Source: a virus
IMG/VR virus record: IMGVR_UViG_3300022929_000138
Coordinates: 1 to 29,086 of that record
Reading direction: 5' to 3' (one strand)
DNA length: 29,086 nt
Both the position numbers and the translations under genes were made by a program. The notes beneath the pieces were generated by a model. The model had not been told where the DNA came from. It worked only from the letters and a program-made list of their open reading frames with translations, and searched no databases. Below are positions 16,333 to 22,735 of the stretch, piece by piece; position 1 is the stretch's first letter; each line of letters begins with the position of its first letter.

Positions 16333-16712
16333 AACCAGAACAAGTCGCACTATGGATAGGTATTGCTAGTTCAATCGGCGGTGCAGCAGTAGGATACGGA
16401 ACACTAACAGAAAAAGTAGCAGCCTTAGAAGCTTCTACAGATAGCACATTACTAGAGTCACGTTTAACTAAACTAGAAGTGAGGATTGAAGATAATGATA
16501 TATCACATATTGGCACTGAAATACAAGAGCTGCGTGGACAAATTGAAAACACAGCTGACAAAGTTTCAGGGATTGTTATCCCAAGCACAAGCGAAATTGA
16601 ATCAGACATTCGAGTCCTTGAAACAGAAGTTGAAGCAATTGAAGGACGACTTGAAAAGCTCGGTTCAAAAGTTGAGAAAATAACTAGCAAGAAATCTAAT
16701 CCTTTACTATAG
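16329..16712 (+). CDS. Membrane-anchored coiled-coil protein, possible inner-membrane spanin, 127 aa
   Basis: One N-terminal membrane segment (residues about 7-25, ALWIGIASSIGGAAVGYGTL) is followed by nearly continuous coiled coil with heptad-spaced Leu/Ile/Val (residues about 27-115) and a basic end (KKITSKKS-type). This is the architecture of an i-spanin (Rz-like), anchored in the inner membrane and spanning the periplasm. It is also seen in some holin-associated proteins, so the call is tentative. The gene starts in an ATGA overlap with the 263-aa gene and ends 9 bases before the holin-like gene. The candidate lipoprotein partner lies nested in that holin gene. Confidence 0.55.
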   Translation: MKPEQVALWIGIASSIGGAAVGYGTLTEKVAALEASTDSTLLESRLTKLEVRIEDNDISHIGTEIQELRGQIENTADKVSGIVIPSTSEIESDIRVLETEVEAIEGRLEKLGSKVEKITSKKSNPLL

Positions 16713-16721
16713 AGGTTTAAT

Positions 16722-17210
16722 ATGTTTGGATTAATTACAATGCTTCTATCAACCCTTGGCGCTACAGGCATGGGTTCGATGTTAAAGATCCTTGGTGGGG
16801 CTGTACAGGCTCGTAACGAAGCCAAGGAAGCAGAGGCTAAACGAGAACTAATTCGAGATATGCAAATGAAGAATGCTGATCTTGAGTTTCAAAAGGCTAT
16901 ATTTGGAGATGCAAGCGATGACCCAGAAGCAACTATATTTACCCGTACTACTCGTAGGATTATTGCTCTTATCGGGATGCTCAACTTTGCCACAATTTCA
17001 ATTCTCTGTACCATCTACCCAACAGTCGAGCTTGTTACCTTCATCCCACCAGAGCAAACAAAAGAAATCAGCATCCTGTGGGGACTCTATAAGATGCCAA
17101 TCGAACAAGGGATTACTACAGCCATCACTACTGGACATATATCTCTTGTCTCAATCACCACTCTGGGAGCTATAATAGGTTTCTATTTTACACCGGCAGG
17201 AAAGAGGTAA
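16722..17210 (+). CDS. Holin-like membrane protein, 162 aa
   Basis: An N-terminal hydrophobic helix (MFGLITMLLSTLGATGMGS...) is followed by a charged helix (residues about 28-60, Arg/Glu/Lys-rich). Two further membrane segments lie at about residues 76-104 (IIALIGMLNFATISILCTIY) and 135-158 (TTGHISLVSITTLGAIIGFY), and the end is basic (TPAGKR). The layout resembles the three-segment holins found in marine phages and gene transfer agents: charged cytoplasmic helix, 'TR.TRR.IALIGM', and a 'GFYFTPAG' end. A holin would permeabilise the inner membrane to time lysis. AGAGGTT precedes the ATG. No endolysin gene is recognisable next to it. A second gene is nested in its second half in the +1 frame. 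Confidence 0.7.
   Translation: MFGLITMLLSTLGATGMGSMLKILGGAVQARNEAKEAEAKRELIRDMQMKNADLEFQKAIFGDASDDPEATIFTRTTRRIIALIGMLNFATISILCTIYPTVELVTFIPPEQTKEISILWGLYKMPIEQGITTAITTGHISLVSITTLGAIIGFYFTPAGKR
16918..17175 (+). CDS. Candidate outer-membrane spanin lipoprotein nested in the holin gene, 85 aa
   Basis: This frame lies wholly inside the holin-like gene, in the +1 frame. It starts at ATG 16918 with GGAGA at 16905-16909, 8-9 bases upstream. The N-terminus MTQKQLYLPVLLVGLLLLSGC is a textbook lipoprotein signal: basic residue, hydrophobic core, lipobox LSGC with Cys21. The mature 65 residues start CSTLPQFQFSVPSTQ and are rich in Ser, Gln and Pro, like Rz1-type o-spanins. Such proteins pair with an i-spanin to fuse inner and outer membranes at lysis. 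Rz1 genes are commonly nested in or overlapping Rz. Nesting in a holin gene instead would be unusual. The main alternative is chance, because a frame opposite a membrane helix is often hydrophobic. The ribosome site and exact lipobox argue against chance. Confidence 0.5.
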   Translation: MTQKQLYLPVLLVGLLLLSGCSTLPQFQFSVPSTQQSSLLPSSHQSKQKKSASCGDSIRCQSNKGLLQPSLLDIYLLSQSPLWEL

Positions 17211-17213
17211 ACA

Positions 17214-17405
17214 ATGGCAGCAGCTAAGAAAAAAACTAAATCAAAAGTAAATGAGGCAGGTAACTACACTAAGCCTACTATGCGTAAAAGATTATTTAAT
17301 AAAATCAAGGCAGGAACTAAAGGTGGTAAAGCCGGACAATGGTCTGCTAGAAAGGCTCAGATGCTTGCTAAAGAATATAAAGCAGCAGGAGGAGGTTACA
17401 AGTAA
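17214..17405 (+). CDS. Small Lys-rich phage protein, 63 aa
   Basis: Very basic protein beginning AAAKKKTKSKVNEAGNYTKP and containing TMRKRLFNKIKAGTKGGKAG and WSARKAQMLAKEYKAAGGGY. I know similar short proteins ('NYTKP.MRK.L...IKAG.KGG.PGQWSARKAQ.LA..YK..GGGY') from many phages. Their function is unknown, and the charge suggests binding to nucleic acid or the virion interior. AAGAGGT lies 6 bases before the ATG, which starts 3 bases after the holin stop. Its stop TAA shares a base with the next ATG (TAATG at 17403-17407). Confidence 0.8.
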   Translation: MAAAKKKTKSKVNEAGNYTKPTMRKRLFNKIKAGTKGGKAGQWSARKAQMLAKEYKAAGGGYK

Positions 17406-17659
17406 TGCCAATGAAGAAGCCACAAAAGTCTTTGAAGAAATGGACTAAAGAAGAATGGGGTACTAAGTCTGGTAAGCCAAGCACTCAAGGCAAGAAGGCT
17501 ACAGGTGAAAGGTATTTACCTAAGAAGGCTAGACAGTCTCTAAGCTCTAAGGAGTATGCTGCAACGTCAGCTAAGAAACGTAAAGATACTAAAGCAGGTA
17601 AGCAGCACAGTAAGCAGCCTGCAAAGATTGCAAAGAAAACAGCGAGGCATAGAAAATAA
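17405..17659 (+). CDS. Small Lys-rich phage protein, DUF5872-like, 84 aa
   Basis: Basic protein with KKWTKEEWGTKSGKPSTQG near the N-terminus, GERYLPKKARQSLSSKEYAA in the middle and AKIAKKTARHRK at the end. The pattern 'W.KE.W.TKSGK.S..G....GERYLP..A...L...EY..T...KR.....GKQ...QP..IA.KTA..R' matches what I remember as DUF5872 proteins of phages. The number is from memory. It is joined to both neighbours by one-base stop/start overlaps (TAATG), and its ribosome site AGGAGG lies in the 3' end of the previous gene. Function is unknown; the three genes in a row probably work or are packaged together. Confidence 0.75.
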   Translation: MPMKKPQKSLKKWTKEEWGTKSGKPSTQGKKATGERYLPKKARQSLSSKEYAATSAKKRKDTKAGKQHSKQPAKIAKKTARHRK

Positions 17660-17946
17660 TGGCTAAAGAAAAAGATTCTAAGTTAAAAAATGCAGGTGTA
17701 TCAGGATATAATAAACCAAAGAAAACACCTAATCATCCAACCAAATCACATGTGGTTGTTGCAAAGGTGGGGGATAAGACCAAAACTATACGCTTTGGAC
17801 AACAAGGTGTAAAAGGTGCAGGTAAAAACCCGACATCTGCTAAGGATAAAGCCCGTAAGAAATCTTACTATGCAAGACATAATGCACAAGACTCTAACCC
17901 TAGCAAACTATCAGCTCGTTACTGGTCACACAAAGTTAAATGGTAG
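17659..17946 (+). CDS. Small basic phage protein, DUF6321-like, 95 aa
   Basis: Contains PKKTPNHPTKSHVVVAKVGD, TIRFGQQGVKGAGKN and ARKKSYYARHNAQ, with a C-terminal SARYWSHKVKW. The 'P.HP.KSHVV.A..G...K.IRFGQQGV.GA...P....A..KS..ARH' pattern is one I recall as DUF6321, a phage family of unknown function. It starts in a TAATG overlap with the previous gene and is the last gene of the plus-strand block. Its stop codon lies 11 bases inside the 3' end of the convergent minus-strand gene, so late and early transcripts run into each other here. Confidence 0.75.
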   Translation: MAKEKDSKLKNAGVSGYNKPKKTPNHPTKSHVVVAKVGDKTKTIRFGQQGVKGAGKNPTSAKDKARKKSYYARHNAQDSNPSKLSARYWSHKVKW

Positions 17947-18163
17947 GATGATTGAGGGCATCTAGCTCTTCTTCTAGTTGACGATGTAGGGGCTGTAGCT
18001 TTTCATTGCACAGCCTCAACAAAGTCCTCATCAATACCAAGTCATCACCTTTAAAAACCTTTGATAGATCCTTGTCGGGGATGCCGCTAAGTTCAGTAAC
18101 GACAACCCCTCCTCGGTCAAGAAGCAGTTTAAACGATATAAGATTCCCTTCTTCTTTTTTCAT
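17936..18163 (-). CDS. Small unknown protein at the end of the minus-strand block, 75 aa
   Basis: Not recognised. Starts MKKEEGNLISFKLLLDRGGV; the second half is helical and charged (LMRTLLRLCNEKLQPLHRQLEEELDAL). I chose the ATG at 18163, just after the reductase stop (18168-18170). A GTG at 18178 in the same frame would give 80 aa and overlap the reductase end. Neither start has a strong ribosome site, so translation may depend on coupling to the reductase. The last gene of the block, it overlaps the convergent plus-strand gene by 11 bases at its 3' end. Confidence 0.6.
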   Translation of the reverse strand: MKKEEGNLISFKLLLDRGGVVVTELSGIPDKDLSKVFKGDDLVLMRTLLRLCNEKLQPLHRQLEEELDALNHPTI

Positions 18164-18167
18164 AATA

Positions 18168-20078
18168 TCATATCTCACACTGTCCCGCTACACAAGCAAG
18201 CTCTTGCGTTCCTGTAGTTGTGTCCTCTGTTTCAAACTTACCCAGATCATCCCAGTTAATAGAGGTTGGCATCTTAGCTAAAGCTTCTTTGTACGCTTCA
18301 GGTGTAATAGCTGTGTAAGGTGCTTGTTGATACACATGATCTGTACGAGGCAGAAAACTAATCCCTGAACAACTATCTAGTCGATCCCATAACCATTGAC
18401 CTGCTGCAAGGAACTCTTCATCCGAGTAGTAGATGGTCACACTAGGTTTATGCTCACACCAATGGTTCTGATAGAGTTCCCACAAGTCTAACTGGGTCTG
18501 TACATTAAGTGAGTCAACGCTTGTAGATCCAGTAGGAGCTTTGATAGGGAAAGAGAACACATAGTTGTCATCGTTCATTACATCTTTTTCCCAAGGTACA
18601 CCAGCGTCTTTAAGGAACTCTGAGATAGGGTCTTTACCATCACTCCGAACTGTACGAATGTATTGATCAGAGAACCTTGCATGAATACCTGATGCACTAT
18701 CTACTAACTGCGATACAGTACCACTTGGTTTTACGGCGGTAATAGCCGTAGACTGATTGATACCTAAACTCTCTGCCCATTTCTTGTTAGTCTTTACAGC
18801 TACAGCTTTAAGACTTTCAAGTACATTAGGAAGGTCAGACATATTAGCATTATCAAACCACGCACCTGTTTTTTGTTTACCTGACATAACAGGATGATCC
18901 ATAATACCTGTCATACTTACGCCCAGTAAACATTCCTCTTCAGTGTTTTTTCTCCAGATGTTACGAACGTATCGGAAGTCAACCAAAGATGATTGTAATG
19001 TACCAAGAATTGTAGCAATCTCTACCTTACGTTTTAAATTTTCGTATGTATCGGTACTCCTGATAACGATTTCCGACAAATTACAAACCTGAGCTGACCG
19101 TAGGATAATCTCAGAGCAAGGGTTAGTACCAAAGTCATGCTCAATGTCTCTACGTCCATGACGAGCTGATTGCTTCTTAGCTGCCTTACGAGAGAAGATA
19201 CCACGCTCACCTGCCTTAGATTTGTATAGAGCTGTCCACTCTTCTAAGAAAGTTTCGAAGTCCGGTCTTTCATCGTAGACCGCTGAGTTATTAGCAAGAG
19301 CACGTTGCGTATCAGTCTCCCACCATTGACCAGACTTAGCATGACGCATACGGTCATCAGATAAGTTAGATAAACTAATAAGAGCAGACCTACGAACCCC
19401 GCCAACGACAACAATTTCAGCAATCTTACAAACAATATCATGGCATTCTATACTAGTAAGTTTGCGTCCAGCAGCGCCTTTAAAAGTAGATACAGTAAAA
19501 TGGAACAGAGCGACAAGAGGATCAGCTCCAGATGAACGGCCTCCAAAAGTTTTGAGTCTTTCACCTTTGCCACGAAGTTTCGAAACATCCCAACTAGGCA
19601 CTTGACCCGTGTACAAAAGACTAACCAACTCACGGAAAGCTTTAGCCCAACCAATTTTACTGTCGCTAACATGGATCGTAGTATCTGTTTCATGGAATTC
19701 CTCCGCTACCTCTGGTAGTTTATTTACTGATTGACGTTCAACTGAAAAGCCTACACCTGTACCGCACATAAGGACGTAAAGGATTTCATCGAACACTCTG
19801 ATATGATCTACTGCAATGTATGAGCAGTTGAACCCTGCCATGTTGTCACGATCTAGTGCTTCACCTGCTGTCATTAAGCAGCGCATGGATGGCATGACTT
19901 CTAAGTTATATATAGCATCATATAATATATCTGCTGTTTTATCATCTATCTGCCCACGATTAGCAAAGAAATTAACGTAGCGTTGCACTGTTTCTTCCCA
20001 AGTCTCACGTCTGTTATCATCTTCACGCCATCGGGCATAGCGTGACTTGTGTATGTACTGCTGATATGAATCCATCAT
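18168..20078 (-). CDS. nrdJ: Adenosylcobalamin-dependent (class II, monomeric) ribonucleotide reductase, 636 aa
   Basis: Reduces ribonucleotides, probably triphosphates as in the monomeric class II enzymes, to deoxyribonucleotides for phage DNA synthesis, using a B12-derived radical. The key cysteines are all visible: Cys85 in NCSY; Cys321 and Glu323 in NPCSEI with Cys332 in VCNLSEI; and the C-terminal redox pair Cys629/Cys634 in CVAGQC. The 11-residue gap between the two central cysteines and the CX4C tail match the Lactobacillus RTPR enzyme. KPSGTVSQLVDSASGIH is a conserved substrate-site loop. The protein is shorter than RTPR (about 739 aa). There is no small (beta) subunit gene nearby, as expected for class II. 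It overlaps the upstream 49-aa gene by 4 bases (ATGA) and needs host cobalamin. Confidence 0.95.
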   Translation of the reverse strand: MMDSYQQYIHKSRYARWREDDNRRETWEETVQRYVNFFANRGQIDDKTADILYDAIYNLEVMPSMRCLMTAGEALDRDNMAGFNCSYIAVDHIRVFDEILYVLMCGTGVGFSVERQSVNKLPEVAEEFHETDTTIHVSDSKIGWAKAFRELVSLLYTGQVPSWDVSKLRGKGERLKTFGGRSSGADPLVALFHFTVSTFKGAAGRKLTSIECHDIVCKIAEIVVVGGVRRSALISLSNLSDDRMRHAKSGQWWETDTQRALANNSAVYDERPDFETFLEEWTALYKSKAGERGIFSRKAAKKQSARHGRRDIEHDFGTNPCSEIILRSAQVCNLSEIVIRSTDTYENLKRKVEIATILGTLQSSLVDFRYVRNIWRKNTEEECLLGVSMTGIMDHPVMSGKQKTGAWFDNANMSDLPNVLESLKAVAVKTNKKWAESLGINQSTAITAVKPSGTVSQLVDSASGIHARFSDQYIRTVRSDGKDPISEFLKDAGVPWEKDVMNDDNYVFSFPIKAPTGSTSVDSLNVQTQLDLWELYQNHWCEHKPSVTIYYSDEEFLAAGQWLWDRLDSCSGISFLPRTDHVYQQAPYTAITPEAYKEALAKMPTSINWDDLGKFETEDTTTGTQELACVAGQCEI

Positions 20079-20224
20079 TCTAATATTTCTCTCTCTATTT
20101 GTGATTTAATGTTTTTGTTTTCCTTGCGTCTAACAGCCTTGAGCTTTGAAGACGTTTTAACTTTATTGAATTTTTTCTTACGATCAAACCGATCACGCCG
20201 TTGATCTTTTCGAGAGTCATCCAT
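20075..20224 (-). CDS. Small, highly basic protein, 49 aa
   Basis: Starts at ATG 20224 (MDDSRKDQRRDRFDRKKKF), one base after the stop of the DUF3310 gene (20226-20228). AAGGGGGT lies about 12 bases upstream. A TTG at 20263 in the same frame would extend it inside that gene but is less likely. The protein is mostly Lys, Arg and Asp/Glu and has no motif I know. It ends in an ATGA overlap with the reductase and may serve partly to couple reductase translation to the upstream genes. A short nucleic-acid-binding role is possible but unproven. Confidence 0.6.
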   Translation of the reverse strand: MDDSRKDQRRDRFDRKKKFNKVKTSSKLKAVRRKENKNIKSQIEREILE

Positions 20225-20225
20225 T

Positions 20226-20549
20226 TTACCAGTTGACCCCCTTTGTTTTTTCCATAAGCTCAACCATTTTGTTCAAGTACCAGATAGCTTTCCTAGAATC
20301 TTCAATGGGCTTACCTTTCTCCCACAGCCTAGAGCCAGTGTACTTTAGTACGTTGCCATGACAATAGTGGATTGCATCGTAGTCACCTAATACATCTACA
20401 ATATAATCTATTGTTTCGATAGCACCCTTGTTGTAATGAGGCGGGTTATCTACTGCTAAGTTAATAGCCTTCCTAGCATTGTCCCAGTCATTCGGACTTG
20501 CATAATCAATACTTGGCATATTGTCGGAATCAAAAGCTTTATTTTTCAT
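20226..20549 (-). CDS. DUF3310 family protein (so-called nucleotide kinase-like), 107 aa
   Basis: The family pattern is clear: VDNPPHYNKGAIETIDYI, then YCHGNVLKYTGSRLWEKGKP and EDSRKAIWYLNKMVEL. DUF3310 proteins are common in phages next to nucleotide metabolism genes. They are sometimes annotated as nucleotide kinases after T7 gp1.7, but the reaction is not settled for most members. I start it at ATG 20549 with GAGAGAGA about 8 bases upstream. The frame is open further upstream to 20720, but that part is the other strand-mate gene read in a wrong frame. The start overlaps the endonuclease I stop by 11 bases. With the reductase downstream it fits a dNTP supply cluster. Confidence 0.82.
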   Translation of the reverse strand: MKNKAFDSDNMPSIDYASPNDWDNARKAINLAVDNPPHYNKGAIETIDYIVDVLGDYDAIHYCHGNVLKYTGSRLWEKGKPIEDSRKAIWYLNKMVELMEKTKGVNW

Positions 20550-21024
20550 CGTCAAAAGTCTCTCTCTTTTTTGGGTTAATCCAGCTGTCTGGAATTGAAT
20601 CTTCACTATACCATCTGAAGTTGTTAGCGGTTGCCCACTCACCATGACTTCTTTTTGTACCATCCTTCCTGCGTTTAGCAGCAGGCATTGGAGCGTTAGG
20701 GTTGGCAAAAAGAAACACAAGCTCGGTGTCAGATGGTAGCACCTTACTTACCCATATGTATTTACTGTACTCTGCAAAGTCCCAGAACCTTCCTTTAGCT
20801 TCAAGCAAGATCTTCTTACCATCTATGTCTCGAATAAAGTCTGGCTCATATGTATGTTCAACCACATACGAAACTGTATCCACATGGAAGCTCCAATCCT
20901 CAAGGATGCCCTGATGCAGCTCACACTCCCAGTTGGAGTCGTAACCTTTAGGAACATCCTTTTCAGTTGGACGCTTAACTCTGGGCTTTCGATAGCCTCT
21001 TTTTATTTTGTTGAACTTATTCAA
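20539..21024 (-). CDS. T7-type endonuclease I (Holliday junction resolvase), 161 aa
   Basis: Resembles T7 gp3. The PD-(D/E)XK site is visible: Glu33 in SNWECELHQ, Asp62 in HTYEPDF, and Glu75/Lys77 in ILLEAKGRF. The C-terminal half has HGEWATANNFRW and DSIPDSWINPKK, matching the T7 ending 'G.....HGI.F.....IP.EWI..PKK'. The enzyme cuts branched DNA, resolving recombination and replication intermediates before packaging, and in T7 it also helps degrade host DNA. The start is TTG at 21024, overlapping the previous stop (TTGA), with AAGGA 8 bases upstream. There is no in-frame ATG before the catalytic Glu. The N-terminal 25 residues are basic. It is the second junction-cutting nuclease in this block. 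Confidence 0.9.
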   Translation of the reverse strand: MNKFNKIKRGYRKPRVKRPTEKDVPKGYDSNWECELHQGILEDWSFHVDTVSYVVEHTYEPDFIRDIDGKKILLEAKGRFWDFAEYSKYIWVSKVLPSDTELVFLFANPNAPMPAAKRRKDGTKRSHGEWATANNFRWYSEDSIPDSWINPKKRETFDDEK

Positions 21025-21191
21025 TGGATGCTTCCTTGCATTTCAGCTAGTGTTGAATCTAAATTTAATTTAAGATTAAGAAGATATTCTGTATCAAAGT
21101 CAGCTACTTTCTTATCTGGATTCTGAAGTAACCACAAACCTGCGGAGATTATTAAAGCTTCTAAAGTTATGTCTTCTTTATTAAACTCCAT
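21021..21191 (-). CDS. Small unknown protein, 56 aa
   Basis: MEFNKEDITLEALIISAGLW to the end DSTLAEMQGSIH; the sequence predicts two helices and is mildly acidic. The ATG at 21191 has an excellent ribosome site (GGAGG, 6 bases upstream) inside the 3' end of the previous gene, which it overlaps by 11 bases. Its stop overlaps the TTG start of endonuclease I. The tight spacing and strong ribosome site support a real gene despite its size. No homologue is recognised. It may simply couple translation or modulate the nuclease. Confidence 0.65.
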   Translation of the reverse strand: MEFNKEDITLEALIISAGLWLLQNPDKKVADFDTEYLLNLKLNLDSTLAEMQGSIH

Positions 21192-21456
21192 TGATGTCCT
21201 CCAAGTTTATAGCTGTTAAATCTTTGGATGGCTGAGACTTTAAAATCTTTTTGATTCTTTTGACCACCCACTTCAGACTATAAGACTGGAGCCTCATACA
21301 TCTTCGCAAATAAAAATGAGTTTGATTAGGCATACGTTGCTTATAATTATTTATATTTATTTTAGAAGCTTCTTCTTCGTTCACCAAACTCTTGAGCCAC
21401 TCAACGGTTATTGCTTTTGCTTGTGCTCTAATTCTTTTCTCTTGTTTACCACTCAT
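21181..21456 (-). CDS. Basic unknown protein, 91 aa
   Basis: Basic, helical: MSGKQEKRIRAQAKAITVEW at the start, LRRCMRLQSYSLKWVVKRIKKI in the middle in two stretches of Arg/Lys. No signal peptide or known motif. It begins in an ATGA overlap with the exonuclease gene and ends with an 11-base overlap with the next small gene. The 'RIRA.A.....WL.SL' start recalls short phage proteins encoded beside replication genes, but I cannot name a family. A role in DNA metabolism is inferred only from neighbours and charge. Confidence 0.65.
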   Translation of the reverse strand: MSGKQEKRIRAQAKAITVEWLKSLVNEEEASKININNYKQRMPNQTHFYLRRCMRLQSYSLKWVVKRIKKILKSQPSKDLTAINLEDINGV

Positions 21457-22310
21457 AAGTATTCTTCTACCTTTGGTTCTGCTACAACTTCGGTTAAGTA
21501 AGTAAGACCGCTTGAGTATTTGAAAGTCCGTAGACCTGCACCATCGTTAGCGTCCTTGTGACATTCGTATTTATATTTACACCAGTTACAACCTTTCGGA
21601 AGTTTCATGTTGCCTTTCTTTCCATCAGGTATAGGATCATAACATAGTTCAGGCGGAGTGTCAAGCTCTAATGCAGGGATAAGGTTATCTATCTTATTTG
21701 TAATGTTAAGCTTATCTTCTTGTCGTGGTTGATACATACACAACTCACCGCTTTCTTTGTTCATAACAAGGAAGCCACCGTCACTTGTACCCTCTGCGCT
21801 TTCGTAACCGGAGAGCTGTCCCAAGTAACCGAACGGATCATCTTGTGGTAAGCGTCCTTCTGAAAACTTCTTAAAGGCAAAGCGGGATGCAGTCTTAACA
21901 TCAACCACCTCCCCGTCAATCTTACAGTCCATGTGTCCGAGGATACCGTTGACATCAACTTCCTTCTGTTCGTCTGTTACTTCATGTCCTGCCATACGAA
22001 CAAGCATAAGGACAATCTCTTCTAATAGATGACCATACAAGAACTTAATCTGCGTTGGGCCATCAATAGACTTAGAAATATTCTCATCGTTCTTCTCGAA
22101 CCACAACTGTCGTTCAGGCTTACCAACATTAGACATACGAACAGTGAAGTCACGATTCCGTTTCTCTGGTATAGCCCAAGAGATAAGCGCCTTGCGAATG
22201 TTGCCTACAACTAAGTCAATGTCACCCTGAGTTACAGGAAGAGGTGTACCGTCTGAAAGTTTTTCTAAGTGTTCGTAGATATTAGGGATCACATCTTGTA
22301 GATCAGCCAT
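21453..22310 (-). CDS. Cas4/RecB-like PD-(D/E)XK exonuclease with Fe-S cysteines, 285 aa
   Basis: The nuclease core is visible in order: GHLLEE (Glu97/98), GILGHMDCKIDG (Asp128), VVDVKTAS (Asp137, Lys139) and YLGQLSGY (Gln165). Toward the C-terminus Cys223, Cys241, Cys244 and Cys250 (GCNWCKYKYECH) have the spacing of the Fe-S cluster of Cas4/AddB-type nucleases. Phage members of this family replace the T7 gp6 5'-3' exonuclease for recombination and host DNA breakdown, and I infer that role here. The ATG at 22310 shares its A with the endonuclease VII stop. The position between polymerase and endonuclease I fits a DNA processing cluster. A CRISPR role is unlikely because no cas genes or arrays are present. 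Confidence 0.85.
   Translation of the reverse strand: MADLQDVIPNIYEHLEKLSDGTPLPVTQGDIDLVVGNIRKALISWAIPEKRNRDFTVRMSNVGKPERQLWFEKNDENISKSIDGPTQIKFLYGHLLEEIVLMLVRMAGHEVTDEQKEVDVNGILGHMDCKIDGEVVDVKTASRFAFKKFSEGRLPQDDPFGYLGQLSGYESAEGTSDGGFLVMNKESGELCMYQPRQEDKLNITNKIDNLIPALELDTPPELCYDPIPDGKKGNMKLPKGCNWCKYKYECHKDANDGAGLRTFKYSSGLTYLTEVVAEPKVEEYL
21636..21664 (-). promoter_or_regulatory. Sigma70-like promoter inside the exonuclease gene
   Basis: On the minus strand TTGACA (21664-21659), a 17-base spacer, then TATGAT (21641-21636), preceded by TGT, an extended -10. It would transcribe the small genes, endonuclease I, DUF3310 and reductase downstream. Its sequence is also codons of the exonuclease. Confidence 0.6.
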
Positions 22311-22735
22311 TATTTTTCTCCGTTTAAGTAATCAATTGCGTTAGATAGTATAGAAGTATCATCATCGAATCCGCCTAATGCTCTGTTACATTTATGGCAT
22401 AACCACCCTCTGAACTCTCCTGTCTCATGGCAATGATCAAGTACCCATGATCCGTTCCTTGTATTGCCTGTACCCTTAACTTCTGCTGCGTTCTTGTTAC
22501 AAATGGGACAGTGGTAGCCTTCGGGTGGCATACCATGTTCTTCTCGTAAAGCTTTGCGCACCTTCTGCATTTCATTATTACAGCTACGACACTCAGCTCG
22601 TAAGTAGTTACCGCCTGATGCAAAGTTAAAAGCATCAAGTGGTAAAAACTTTTTACATTTACTACAACTCTTTCCGTCCTCACAACCAAGGTCGGAGTGT
22701 TCGTTTAACATTATATCAAACTCTTCCTGTTTCAT
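22310..22735 (-). CDS. Recombination endonuclease VII family nuclease, 141 aa
   Basis: The His-Me nuclease core is clear: WVLDHCHETGEFRGWLCHKC followed by N, with Asp100-His101 as the active pair and Asn117 after the CXXC. Cys76/Cys79 and Cys113/Cys116 should hold one zinc, as in T4 gp49. A second pair set, Cys24/Cys27 and Cys49/Cys52, forms an extra N-terminal zinc finger, common in phage relatives. The family cleaves branched DNA and mismatches, or acts as a homing-type HNH nuclease in some phages. The gene's fixed place in the operon, sharing one base with the polymerase stop (TGATG), argues for a resident resolvase and not a mobile endonuclease. Confidence 0.88.
   Translation of the reverse strand: MKQEEFDIMLNEHSDLGCEDGKSCSKCKKFLPLDAFNFASGGNYLRAECRSCNNEMQKVRKALREEHGMPPEGYHCPICNKNAAEVKGTGNTRNGSWVLDHCHETGEFRGWLCHKCNRALGGFDDDTSILSNAIDYLNGEK

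Noticed and set aside
16486-16683. Lys/Gln-rich 65-codon plus-strand frame inside the coiled-coil membrane protein gene
   Set aside because: It is the coiled-coil gene read in another frame, without signal peptide, lipobox or ribosome site.
17990-18016. Hairpin GGCTGT...ACAGCC near the convergent gene ends
   Set aside because: The stem is only 6 pairs with a 13-base loop and has no T-run on either strand, so it does not look like an intrinsic terminator.
20550-20720. N-terminal extension of the DUF3310 frame back to 20720
   Set aside because: The extra 57 residues do not look like DUF3310 and coincide with conserved endonuclease I codons in another frame. ATG 20549 has a good ribosome site.
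21453-22310. Cas4-like gene as part of a CRISPR system
   Set aside because: No other cas gene or repeat array is visible, and the gene is embedded in a phage replication operon where such nucleases are common.
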